From positions 1 to 5,704 of the forward strand of contig WRHA01000274.1 of assembly GCA_009783395.1 (NCBI GenBank): a stretch of 5,704 nt of DNA, written 5' to 3'. A program made the translations under genes and the position numbers. Shown here piece by piece: positions 1 through 5,514 of the stretch (the first letter of the stretch is position 1; every line of letters starts with the position of its first letter). The notes beneath the pieces were generated by a model. The model did no database searches and had not been told where the DNA came from. It saw only the letters and a program-made list of their open reading frames with translations. Origin of the DNA: Defluviitaleaceae bacterium (GTDB lineage: Bacteria; Bacillota; Clostridia; Lachnospirales; WQUN01).

Positions 1-347
1 CCGTGCTTCCCGCCGGCGAAAAATCCGTCGAGGTTATCACAGCCGAGGAGGGCAACGGTCCCATAACCGCGCTGGACAAGGCACTGCGCAAAGCCCTCGA
101 AGGCTACTATCACGACCGGCTCGCCACCGTAAAGCTCACCGACTACAAAGTTCGCGTCCTTGACAGCAACGACGCAACGGCATCGCGAGTGCGCGTGCTT
201 ATCGAATCCACCGACGGCGTAAATAAATGGTCAACCGTCGGCGTCTCGGCAAATGTCGTAGAAGCAAGCTGGGAAGCATTGATGGACTCGATTAAATTTA
301 AGCTGATTATGGACAGAGACAAGCGATACGCCGTGTTTGCGTATTAG
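1..347 (+). CDS. cimA: (R)-citramalate synthase, C-terminal part (5' end outside window)
   Basis: Partial gene; the first complete codon begins at base 3 and the reading frame is open to the window edge. The 114 visible residues match the C-terminal regulatory (LeuA dimer-type) domain of the 2-isopropylmalate/citramalate synthase family. The segments [25 protein letters not shown] and [11 protein letters not shown] are much closer to the CimA subgroup than to LeuA as I know them. In the family, the missing N-terminal TIM barrel condenses pyruvate with acetyl-CoA to citramalate, the first step of the threonine-independent isoleucine route, and this domain binds the feedback inhibitor. The stop is TAG at 345-347. 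The next gene follows after 24 bases, so they are probably cotranscribed. leuC and leuD downstream fit, since the isopropylmalate isomerase also converts citramalate. A LeuA or homocitrate synthase relative cannot be fully excluded without the catalytic half. Confidence 0.88.
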   Translation, partial: VLPAGEKSVEVITAEEGNGPITALDKALRKALEGYYHDRLATVKLTDYKVRVLDSNDATASRVRVLIESTDGVNKWSTVGVSANVVEASWEALMDSIKFKLIMDRDKRYAVFAY

Positions 348-371
348 AAAAACATCGACAGGAGGATATTA

Positions 372-1433
372 ATGAAAAGAAAATTTTTTGCGGTTTTATT
401 TTGCCTGTTTATCTTCGCCGTTGCGGTGGGTTGTTCAACGAACGAGCCGGAGATTTACGAGCCTACCGAGCCTACCGTATTTGAGCCATACGAAATTATC
501 ACGGAAGACGAGCCGTATGAACCCGAGGAAATTGAGGAAATCGGGGAACCCGAGGAAACCGTTGAACCTGAAGAACCTGCTCCCCCCGATTTTTCTGCAT
601 ATCCCCAATTTCACATGACAATCCTGCACACAAACGACTGGCACGGCATCATGGACAATGTCCCGATGTATGCGACTTTGGTGCGGGAAATTCGTGCAGA
701 GCGGGAGAATGTACTGCTTCTTGACGGCGGCGATATTTACAGGCGCGGACCGCTGGAAAGCCTTCAAGGCGCGGCGGAAATCGCAGTAATGAACGCGATG
801 GGCTATGACGCACTTGTACTTGGCAATAATGAATTTCCGCGAACCGACGAATATCTGTTAAACATAGCCGACCATATAATTTTACAGCTTGCGGAGTTTC
901 CGATTTTGACTGCAAACATGACGCTAAACGGCGAATATGTCGTGGGCGTCGATCCGTACATCATCGTAACGATGCAACCGGACATCGAAATTGCGATAAT
1001 CGGCGTTACATCTCCAAAACCGTGGGACAGAAATTTCGAATTCACCGAACGCTATCTTTTTGAATGCCCCATCGCTGTCGTTGCTCGATATGCGGAAAAA
1101 ACGAGCGAGTACACCGACATCCAAATCGCACTATCGCACGCGGGAGTTCCGATAGAGCGGCAAATGCGCGGCGTAAGCGCGATTATTGGCGCCGATGACC
1201 ATCGCATTTTGCGTGAACCGATTGTGATTTACGACGGCGACCAACGCATCCCCCTGGTGCAAGCAGGCGGCGAACGCACGCATTATTTGGGGCAACTGGA
1301 TTTGTATTACGCATACATCGATGGCGAGTGGATTTTGTTTGACTTTTACGGGCGGCTTTTGTCGGTGGAGGGCGTTGAGCCCTGTGAGGAAATTCAGGCG
1401 ATAATTGATTATTACACTGCGCTGATTGAGTAA
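372..1433 (+). CDS. Lipoprotein with 5'-nucleotidase-like metallophosphoesterase domain, divergent active site
   Basis: 353 residues. The start ATG has AGGAGG (360-365) six bases upstream. Residues 1-20 are a lipoprotein signal peptide (KRK, hydrophobic core, lipobox AVG-C with Cys21). Residues about 25-75 are a Glu/Pro-rich linker. From about residue 80 comes a calcineurin-like phosphoesterase domain of the UshA/5'-nucleotidase type: LHTNDWHG (Asp89, His91), DGGD (Asp121), GNNE (Asn152) and LSHAG (His256). Two positions depart from the family. The usual GNHE reads GNNE (Asn153 for the catalytic His) and the usual GGHTH reads GADDH (Asp275 for a metal-binding His; His277 kept). The C-terminal 5'-nucleotidase substrate domain of UshA (about 550 residues) is absent, so the protein stops after the phosphoesterase domain. 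It is probably anchored on the outer face of the membrane. It may be a weak or altered phosphoesterase, or a binding protein; the substrate is unknown. It sits between two amino-acid biosynthesis genes with no evident pathway link. Confidence 0.85.
   Translation: MKRKFFAVLFCLFIFAVAVGCSTNEPEIYEPTEPTVFEPYEIITEDEPYEPEEIEEIGEPEETVEPEEPAPPDFSAYPQFHMTILHTNDWHGIMDNVPMYATLVREIRAERENVLLLDGGDIYRRGPLESLQGAAEIAVMNAMGYDALVLGNNEFPRTDEYLLNIADHIILQLAEFPILTANMTLNGEYVVGVDPYIIVTMQPDIEIAIIGVTSPKPWDRNFEFTERYLFECPIAVVARYAEKTSEYTDIQIALSHAGVPIERQMRGVSAIIGADDHRILREPIVIYDGDQRIPLVQAGGERTHYLGQLDLYYAYIDGEWILFDFYGRLLSVEGVEPCEEIQAIIDYYTALIE
459..557 (+). repeat. Short in-frame repeats encoding the Glu/Pro-rich linker of the lipoprotein
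   Basis: The 9-base unit GAGCCTACC occurs twice in tandem (459-467 and 468-476), encoding EPT EPT. The 12-base unit GAACCCGAGGAA (EPEE) occurs exactly at 519-530 and 546-557. The repeats are in frame and encode an acidic, extended spacer between the lipidated Cys21 and the folded domain. The same 12-mer recurs in the xylanase linker about 3.7 kb downstream. Confidence 0.6.
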
Positions 1434-1455
1434 AATAGTGGAAGGAGGGTGACAC

Positions 1456-1476
1456 ATGGCGGCAATCGAGTTGTAG
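1456..1476 (+). other. Possible six-residue leader peptide ORF (MAAIEL)
   Basis: ATG GCG GCA ATC GAG TTG TAG, preceded by AAGGAGGG (1442-1449) with an ideal six-base spacer. This is one of the strongest translation-start signals in the window, yet the frame closes after six codons. The last sense codon is leucine (TTG) and an isoleucine codon is present; both are end products relevant to the operon. The TTG and the stop codon form the 5' arm of a terminator-like hairpin (1471-1509). A leader peptide for attenuation of leuC is one reading, but only one Leu codon is present, unlike classical leu leaders. The alternative is the remnant start of a lost gene. No protein evidence is possible at this length. 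Confidence 0.3.
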
Positions 1477-1520
1477 GGTGCGCTATTACGAAGTCGAACG
1501 CAGCTACAAATAATTTTTTT
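1471..1520 (+). terminator. Terminator-like hairpin with T-tract upstream of leuC (possible attenuator)
   Basis: TTGTAG (1471-1476) pairs with CTACAA (1504-1509), and TGCG (1479-1482) with CGCA (1499-1502), leaving an asymmetric GG/G internal loop and a 16-base apical loop. Four bases after the stem comes a run of seven T (1514-1520). The layout is that of an intrinsic terminator on the + strand. The stem is interrupted and the T-run is slightly displaced, so strength is doubtful. If it works, it ends transcripts coming from cimA and the lipoprotein gene, or it attenuates leuC. Confidence 0.35.
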
Positions 1521-1521
1521 C

Positions 1522-1544
1522 CACAATGACGCCGCGTCATTGTG
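1522..1544. promoter_or_regulatory. Perfect 10-bp inverted repeat just upstream of the leuC ribosome binding site
   Basis: CACAATGACG (1522-1531) and CGTCATTGTG (1535-1544) are perfect reverse complements around a 3-base centre (CCG). With C1521 bulged, TTTT (1517-1520) can also pair with AAAA (1545-1548). No T-run follows the stem on either strand, so it is not a standard intrinsic terminator. It lies 9 bases before the leuC Shine-Dalgarno. It could be an operator for a dimeric repressor, an mRNA stem competing with the preceding hairpin, or an mRNA-stabilising structure. The structure is certain; the role is inference. Confidence 0.5.
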
Positions 1545-1553
1545 AAAATTTAA

Positions 1554-1559
1554 AAGGAG
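1554..1559 (+). promoter_or_regulatory. leuC ribosome binding site (decides the start)
   Basis: AAGGAG lies 10 bases before the ATG at 1570. The frame is also open from a TTG at 1561, but that is only one base after this site and cannot use it. An ATG at 1576 is a less likely alternative. The leader (AAAAGGAG, then TGATTCACATG) closely resembles that of leuD. Confidence 0.75.
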
Positions 1560-1569
1560 ATTGATTCAC

Positions 1570-2829
1570 ATGGGCATGACAATGACACAAAAAATCCTCG
1601 CCGCACACGCAGGGCTTGAAAGTGTAACGGCAGGGCAACTAATTGAAGCGAAGTTGGACTTGGTTTTGGGCAATGATGTCACTACTCCGGTTGCGGTTAA
1701 GGAATTTGCGAAAATCGGCGTTGACAAGGTTTTTGATAAATCGAAAATCGCCATTGTACCCGACCATTTTACGCCGAACAAGGACATTTTATCGGCGGAG
1801 CATTGCAAACAGATACGCGAATTTGCGCACAAGTATGAGATTGAAAATTATTTTGAGATTGGTGAAATGGGGATTGAGCACTGCCTGATTCCCGAAAAAG
1901 GTTTGGCCGTGCCGGGCGACGCGATTATCGGCGCGGATTCGCATACGTGTACGTATGGCGCGCTCGGTGCGTTTTCGACGGGCGTCGGAAGCACCGATAT
2001 GGCGTGCGCGATGGCTGTCGGCGAAACATGGTTCAAAGTGCCGCCCGCACTGAAATTCGAGCTGGTCGGCAAGCCTGCAAAATGGGTTTCAGGCAAGGAT
2101 ATTATTTTGCACATAATCGGTAAAATCGGCGTTGATGGCGCGCTGTATAAGTCGATGGAATACTCGGGCGACGGGCTGAAATATTTGTCGATGGACGATC
2201 GTTTTTGTATCGCAAATATGGCAATCGAGGCCGGCGCGAAGAACGGAATTTTCCCCGTTGACGAAAAAACACGCGAATATGTTAAAACCCATGCAACCCG
2301 TCCCGGCGTGGAATACACCGCCGATGCGGATGCGGAATACGAAGCCGTTCACGTCATAGATCTCGCCGCGCTTCGCCCCACCGTTTCGTTCCCGCATTTG
2401 CCGGACAATACGCGCACAATTGACAATGTGGGCGAGGTAAAGCTCGACCAGGTTGTAATCGGAAGCTGTACAAACGGTCGTATTGAGGACATGCGCGTTG
2501 CGGCGGATATTTTGCGCGGCAAACGCGTCGCGAAAGGCTTGCGCGTTTTAATTTTCCCCGGCACGCAAAATATTTCGCTTCAAATGATAGAGGAAGGTCT
2601 GATGACGGACTTTATCGCGGCGGGTTGCGTTGTTTCACCTGCGACATGCGGACCGTGCCTTGGCGGACATATGGGAATTTTGGCAAAGGGCGAACGCGCT
2701 CTTGCAACGACGAACCGCAATTTCGTCGGACGCATGGGCAGCCCCGAAAGCGAAGTTTATCTGTCAAGCCCGGCGGTCGCGGCGGCATCTGCACTTACGG
2801 GGTATATTTCCGACCCGGATAAGATATGA
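1570..2829 (+). CDS. leuC: 3-isopropylmalate dehydratase (isopropylmalate isomerase), large subunit
   Basis: 419 residues from the ATG at 1570, giving the typical clostridial N-terminus [15 protein letters not shown]. This matches the roughly 420-residue branch of LeuC rather than the roughly 470-residue proteobacterial form. It is an aconitase-superfamily protein with the [4Fe-4S] cysteines in place: Cys300 in GSCTNGR, and Cys360 and Cys363 in CGPCLGGH. Other family signatures are the DHFTPN segment near residue 65, [21 protein letters not shown] near residue 125, and [22 protein letters not shown] near the C-terminus. With LeuD it isomerises 2-isopropylmalate to 3-isopropylmalate in leucine synthesis, and in CimA-containing bacteria citramalate to 3-methylmalate. 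No defect is visible. The TGA stop overlaps the ATG of the next gene (ATGA at 2826-2829). Its partner leuD is not adjacent but starts 2.7 kb downstream. Confidence 0.97.
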   Translation: MGMTMTQKILAAHAGLESVTAGQLIEAKLDLVLGNDVTTPVAVKEFAKIGVDKVFDKSKIAIVPDHFTPNKDILSAEHCKQIREFAHKYEIENYFEIGEMGIEHCLIPEKGLAVPGDAIIGADSHTCTYGALGAFSTGVGSTDMACAMAVGETWFKVPPALKFELVGKPAKWVSGKDIILHIIGKIGVDGALYKSMEYSGDGLKYLSMDDRFCIANMAIEAGAKNGIFPVDEKTREYVKTHATRPGVEYTADADAEYEAVHVIDLAALRPTVSFPHLPDNTRTIDNVGEVKLDQVVIGSCTNGRIEDMRVAADILRGKRVAKGLRVLIFPGTQNISLQMIEEGLMTDFIAAGCVVSPATCGPCLGGHMGILAKGERALATTNRNFVGRMGSPESEVYLSSPAVAAASALTGYISDPDKI

Positions 2830-3179
2830 CATTGAAAGACGTTTTCGAATCCACTCGAAGCGGCGGAAATTTTTCGCTACACATGAGTGAGTTTGCACAG
2901 TGCTTTTTGGAGGATGCATATAGTTATATGGTTGCGGATGAGCCGACTTTTTATCCCGAAATCGCCTTGGATAATTATGTTTATGCCGCGTGCTTTGTGC
3001 ATTATTGGTGCGATGTATTTTTAATGAAGCCGCCGGAGTGGGTGTTTTCGAAAAAATACATGCATCCTTTTCCAAAATACAGTTTTGAGGAGATGCGCGA
3101 CGAGCTTGAACGCGTGACCCCGCACCAATTTAAACAACGCAACTTGTTCATGCGCCGCATGGAGGTTGTTTATGTATAA
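2826..3179 (+). CDS. Small protein of unknown function, putative partner of the following nucleotidyltransferase-like protein
   Basis: 117 residues. The ATG overlaps the leuC stop in an ATGA arrangement and no ribosome binding site of its own is visible, so translation is probably coupled to leuC. The next in-frame ATG (2884) also lacks a binding site. The protein is soluble, with no signal peptide, and is rich in acidic and aromatic residues. The N-terminal half looks helical ([32 protein letters not shown]). The C-terminus has the pattern [13 protein letters not shown] ... [19 protein letters not shown]. That tail resembles small proteins I recall encoded directly upstream of DUF6036 nucleotidyltransferases, ending in a P..F..RN.F-type motif. 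The 8-base overlap with the next gene fits a two-gene unit of the toxin-antitoxin kind. Function and toxin/antitoxin role are not established. Confidence 0.75.
   Translation: MTLKDVFESTRSGGNFSLHMSEFAQCFLEDAYSYMVADEPTFYPEIALDNYVYAACFVHYWCDVFLMKPPEWVFSKKYMHPFPKYSFEEMRDELERVTPHQFKQRNLFMRRMEVVYV
3161..3165 (+). promoter_or_regulatory. Ribosome binding site inside the upstream gene (decides the start at 3172)
   Basis: GGAGG lies inside the end of the preceding gene, six bases before the ATG at 3172. The frame also has a TTG at 3166, directly abutting this site and therefore unusable. The site makes translation of the second gene dependent on, or re-initiated from, the first. Confidence 0.7.
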
Positions 3180-3726
3180 AGATATTGCAAACACCTTCGA
3201 TATGGACAGGAAACGCCTGTTGTTTTACTTGTCAAAGGCAGACGAATTTTTGGCGGAAACGGGCGAGGTGTTGACAATATACGTGAGCGGTGGCGCGAAC
3301 ATGTGTCTGTATGTCGGCTCGCGCACTTCAACACGCGACATCGACACTGTGCCATCAGACGAGGTTCTGTTAAAAAAATTGGCCAAACATCTGCAAGCAT
3401 TATTCGACTTGCCGCGCAGTTGGCTTAATCCCTCCGGCACTTTGTTCGTTACGGACAAAATGATCCGGGAGGCCGTGCTTGGCTTGGACTTTAACAATTT
3501 GAAGGTGCATTTTTTATCCTTCCGTGCGATGCTTGTGCTAAAGGTTTTGGCTGCAAGAAAAGAACCGGGCAAGCACGACCTCGAAGATGCTATCGTTTTA
3601 ATCCGCAAGCTGGGCATAAAATCCGTTGCCGAAATTGATGCACTTGTAAATGAATACAAGCCCGATTGGAATAATCCTTTCGTTTTGGCTTTTGCAGAAG
3701 AGGCATTGCGTTTGTCGCGCAAATAA
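3172..3726 (+). CDS. DUF6036-like nucleotidyltransferase-fold protein (possible toxin-antitoxin component)
   Basis: 184 residues from the ATG at 3172. The core motif of a minimal nucleotidyltransferase is visible: SGGANMCLYVGSRTSTRDID, with Gly40-Gly41 followed by the Asp56-x-Asp58 pair that in this superfamily binds the catalytic metals. Further on, FLSFRAMLVLKVLAARKEPGKHDLEDAI and a terminal helical region match the pattern of DUF6036/AbiEii-like proteins (Lys-rich helix, then a D..D helix). Such proteins are often found in toxin-antitoxin-like pairs, where the toxin transfers nucleotides to RNA or protein; whether this one is catalytic is unknown. It overlaps the upstream gene by eight bases (3172-3179), which supports joint production with the 117-residue protein. 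No membrane segment or signal peptide is seen. The family call is from motif recognition and is fairly sure; the biological role is inference. Confidence 0.8.
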   Translation: MYKDIANTFDMDRKRLLFYLSKADEFLAETGEVLTIYVSGGANMCLYVGSRTSTRDIDTVPSDEVLLKKLAKHLQALFDLPRSWLNPSGTLFVTDKMIREAVLGLDFNNLKVHFLSFRAMLVLKVLAARKEPGKHDLEDAIVLIRKLGIKSVAEIDALVNEYKPDWNNPFVLAFAEEALRLSRK

Positions 3727-3746
3727 AAATATAAACGGAGGTCGTT

Positions 3747-5498
3747 ATGAAAAAACTATTTTCATTTGCGATAATTTTCTTTGTATCCATCTTTGCACCT
3801 GCAACTGTATTTGCCGACGGAATTGCCGTAACAGTCGACGGTGCATTGGTTATTTTTGCCGATCAGACCCCTGCGATTATCGACGGACGCACGCTTGTAC
3901 CCGTGCGCGGGGTGTTTGAACATCTGGGCTTTGACGTGGACTGGGACGACGATGCGCGTGCGGTTGTTTTAACGCGTTACGGCTTTGATGTAATTATCAC
4001 GCTCGACAGCGAGGTTTTTACAACAAACGGCGTTTCTCACACCTTCGAAGTCCCCGCGCAAAGCATCGGCGGACGCACAATGATTCCGATTCGTGAAGTT
4101 GTCGAAAGTGTGGGCTACGATGTTGACTGGGACGGCGCGACGCAAACGGTTCTTATCACGTTCCCGTGTCCGAGCGGTTTTGCGGAATTTAACACAGAGG
4201 AGGCCGTGCGCGAAGATACGGCTACCATGACGGCAACGCAGGAAATTGAACCCGAGGAAGAACCCGAGGACGAACTCGAGGAAGAACCCGAGGAAGAGTT
4301 GCCTGCACCGCCCGAGGAAGAACCAGCTCCCGCACCCTCACGGCAATTCGCCGAGCCTTCGCTTGCCGCCGCTTTTGCCGATTATTTCATCATCGGAAAC
4401 ATTTGGCAGGGACATATGGGAAACAATCGCATTCTTGATAATCCCGGCACGGACGAACACTTCCTTCACCACTACAACGCTATCACCGCCGAAAATCACC
4501 ACAAGCCCAATAATTTCGCTACACAGGCAAATTTCGCAAACCCTGCCGCTTGGAACTGGGCGGAGTCGGATTTTATTGTGAATTGGGCGTACGAAAATAA
4601 TTTGTACATGGTGGGGCATGTGCTTGTTTGGCATTCGCAGTCGCATCCGTGGTTTACCACCGACCTCGCCTCAAACCGTCCGTTAACCCGCGCCGAAGCC
4701 GCCTACAACATGGAGCATCACATAAACGCGGTTGCAGGGCGATATCGCGGGCGCGTTGATGTGTGGGAGGTTATTAACGAGGTTTTTGTCGGCATAAGCC
4801 CCGGGGATTGGAACTCAAACCCCGATTGGCGAAGTCATTTGCGCCGCGCAAACAGCGGTCTTAACCCACGCGACCACTCGCAATGGTACAACGCGTTTGC
4901 AACCGGCAGAGGCGGCGGCGAATGCGGTTCGGATTTTATCTATTACGCATTTCGTTTTGCGCGGATTGCCGACCCAAATGCTTTGTTGAAATACAATGAT
5001 TACGGCGAGTACAACCTCGGCAAACGTGAAGCAATCGCACAAATGGCGGAACAGCTTAACGAACGTTGGCGGCGCGACCCGCTTTACGACGGTCGCTTGC
5101 TTGTTGAAATTTTGGGAATGCAGGGGCATTACAGCACTTCAACCGATTTGCGTCAGGTTCGCGCAACAATCGAAAGATTTGTCGCAACAGGCGCACGCGT
5201 TCACATCACCGAGCTGGATATACAAACCCCCGGGCTTTTCCGCTGGGGAACGGACACCTTCCATTCCCCCGCCGCGCGCAGACTTACCGATGCCGAACTG
5301 CGAAGTCAAGCGAACAGGTATCGCGATTTATTCGCGCTGTTTATGGAATATTCAGACTATATCGACCGCGTGACGTTTTGGGGCATTGCCGATCAATGGA
5401 GCTGGCTGAGTCCGACTTGGCCGCTGCCTTTTGAACTCGACGGCGGCGAAATTGTGCCAAAACCCGCGTTTTGGTCGATTTTGGAACTGGTAAATTAA
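3747..5498 (+). CDS. Secreted GH10 endo-1,4-beta-xylanase with N-terminal copper-amine-oxidase-like domain
   Basis: 583 residues; CGGAGG (3736-3741) is five bases before the ATG. Residues 1-23 are a Sec signal peptide with probable cleavage after VFA. Residues about 26-142 form a copper amine oxidase N-terminal-like domain with two similar halves ([20 protein letters not shown] and [21 protein letters not shown]). This domain is common on secreted Bacillota proteins and is thought to serve wall association or scaffolding rather than oxidation. Residues about 160-202 are a Glu/Pro linker. Residues about 203-583 are the GH10 barrel: [24 protein letters not shown], acid/base Glu345 in WEVINEV, LKYNDY, LGMQGHY, nucleophile Glu489 in ITELDI, and [14 protein letters not shown]. 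All key residues are present, so it should cleave internal xylan bonds outside the cell. The loop after Glu345 is about 28 residues longer than in Cex-type enzymes. No CBM, SLH or dockerin is seen. It lies between the TA-like pair and leuD, on the same strand, with short gaps. Confidence 0.95.
   Translation: MKKLFSFAIIFFVSIFAPATVFADGIAVTVDGALVIFADQTPAIIDGRTLVPVRGVFEHLGFDVDWDDDARAVVLTRYGFDVIITLDSEVFTTNGVSHTFEVPAQSIGGRTMIPIREVVESVGYDVDWDGATQTVLITFPCPSGFAEFNTEEAVREDTATMTATQEIEPEEEPEDELEEEPEEELPAPPEEEPAPAPSRQFAEPSLAAAFADYFIIGNIWQGHMGNNRILDNPGTDEHFLHHYNAITAENHHKPNNFATQANFANPAAWNWAESDFIVNWAYENNLYMVGHVLVWHSQSHPWFTTDLASNRPLTRAEAAYNMEHHINAVAGRYRGRVDVWEVINEVFVGISPGDWNSNPDWRSHLRRANSGLNPRDHSQWYNAFATGRGGGECGSDFIYYAFRFARIADPNALLKYNDYGEYNLGKREAIAQMAEQLNERWRRDPLYDGRLLVEILGMQGHYSTSTDLRQVRATIERFVATGARVHITELDIQTPGLFRWGTDTFHSPAARRLTDAELRSQANRYRDLFALFMEYSDYIDRVTFWGIADQWSWLSPTWPLPFELDGGEIVPKPAFWSILELVN
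4248..4295 (+). repeat. Imperfect 12-base tandem repeat (four units) encoding the xylanase Glu/Pro linker
   Basis: The units GAACCCGAGGAA, GAACCCGAGGAC, GAACTCGAGGAA and GAACCCGAGGAA run head to tail in frame and encode [16 protein letters not shown]. More degenerate copies follow (CCCGAGGAA at 4311-4319). The repeat forms an acidic flexible spacer between the N-terminal domain and the GH10 domain. Such a tract can vary in copy number by slippage without breaking the frame. Confidence 0.75.
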
Positions 5499-5500
5499 AA

Positions 5501-5506
5501 AAGGAG
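5501..5506 (+). promoter_or_regulatory. leuD ribosome binding site
   Basis: AAGGAG lies eight bases before the leuD ATG and starts three bases after the xylanase stop. The 19 bases from AAAAGGAG to the ATG match the leuC leader with one mismatch and a two-base gap (5499-5517 against 1552-1572). Confidence 0.75.
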
Positions 5507-5514
5507 TGATTCAT

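Noticed and set aside
3..5. GTG at base 3 as a true start codon
   Set aside because: The protein fragment begins in the middle of a known C-terminal domain region and no binding site can be seen; the gene continues upstream of the window.
1440..1470. T-box riboswitch: AGGGTG followed by GGCGG in front of leuC
   Set aside because: The T-box sequence AGGGTGGNACCGCG is not matched beyond AGGGTG, and only about 10 bases lie between the upstream stop codon and this point, too little for a specifier stem.
1561..1569. TTG at 1561 as the leuC start
   Set aside because: It lies one base after the Shine-Dalgarno core, and the ATG at 1570 gives the usual family N-terminus with proper spacing.
1848..2318. 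Long minus-strand open frame opposite leuC, and similar antisense frames elsewhere (for example 3225-3722 and 435-767)
   Set aside because: They lie opposite well-supported genes, show no recognisable protein family, and are typical shadow frames.
3166..3171. TTG at 3166 as the start of the DUF6036-like gene
   Set aside because: It abuts GGAGG with no spacer; the ATG at 3172 is correctly spaced.
3706..3735. Promoter for the xylanase (TTGCGT, 18-base spacer, TATAAA)
   Set aside because: The -35 matches only three of six positions, and the predicted start of transcription would fall at or after the Shine-Dalgarno, leaving the mRNA without its binding site.
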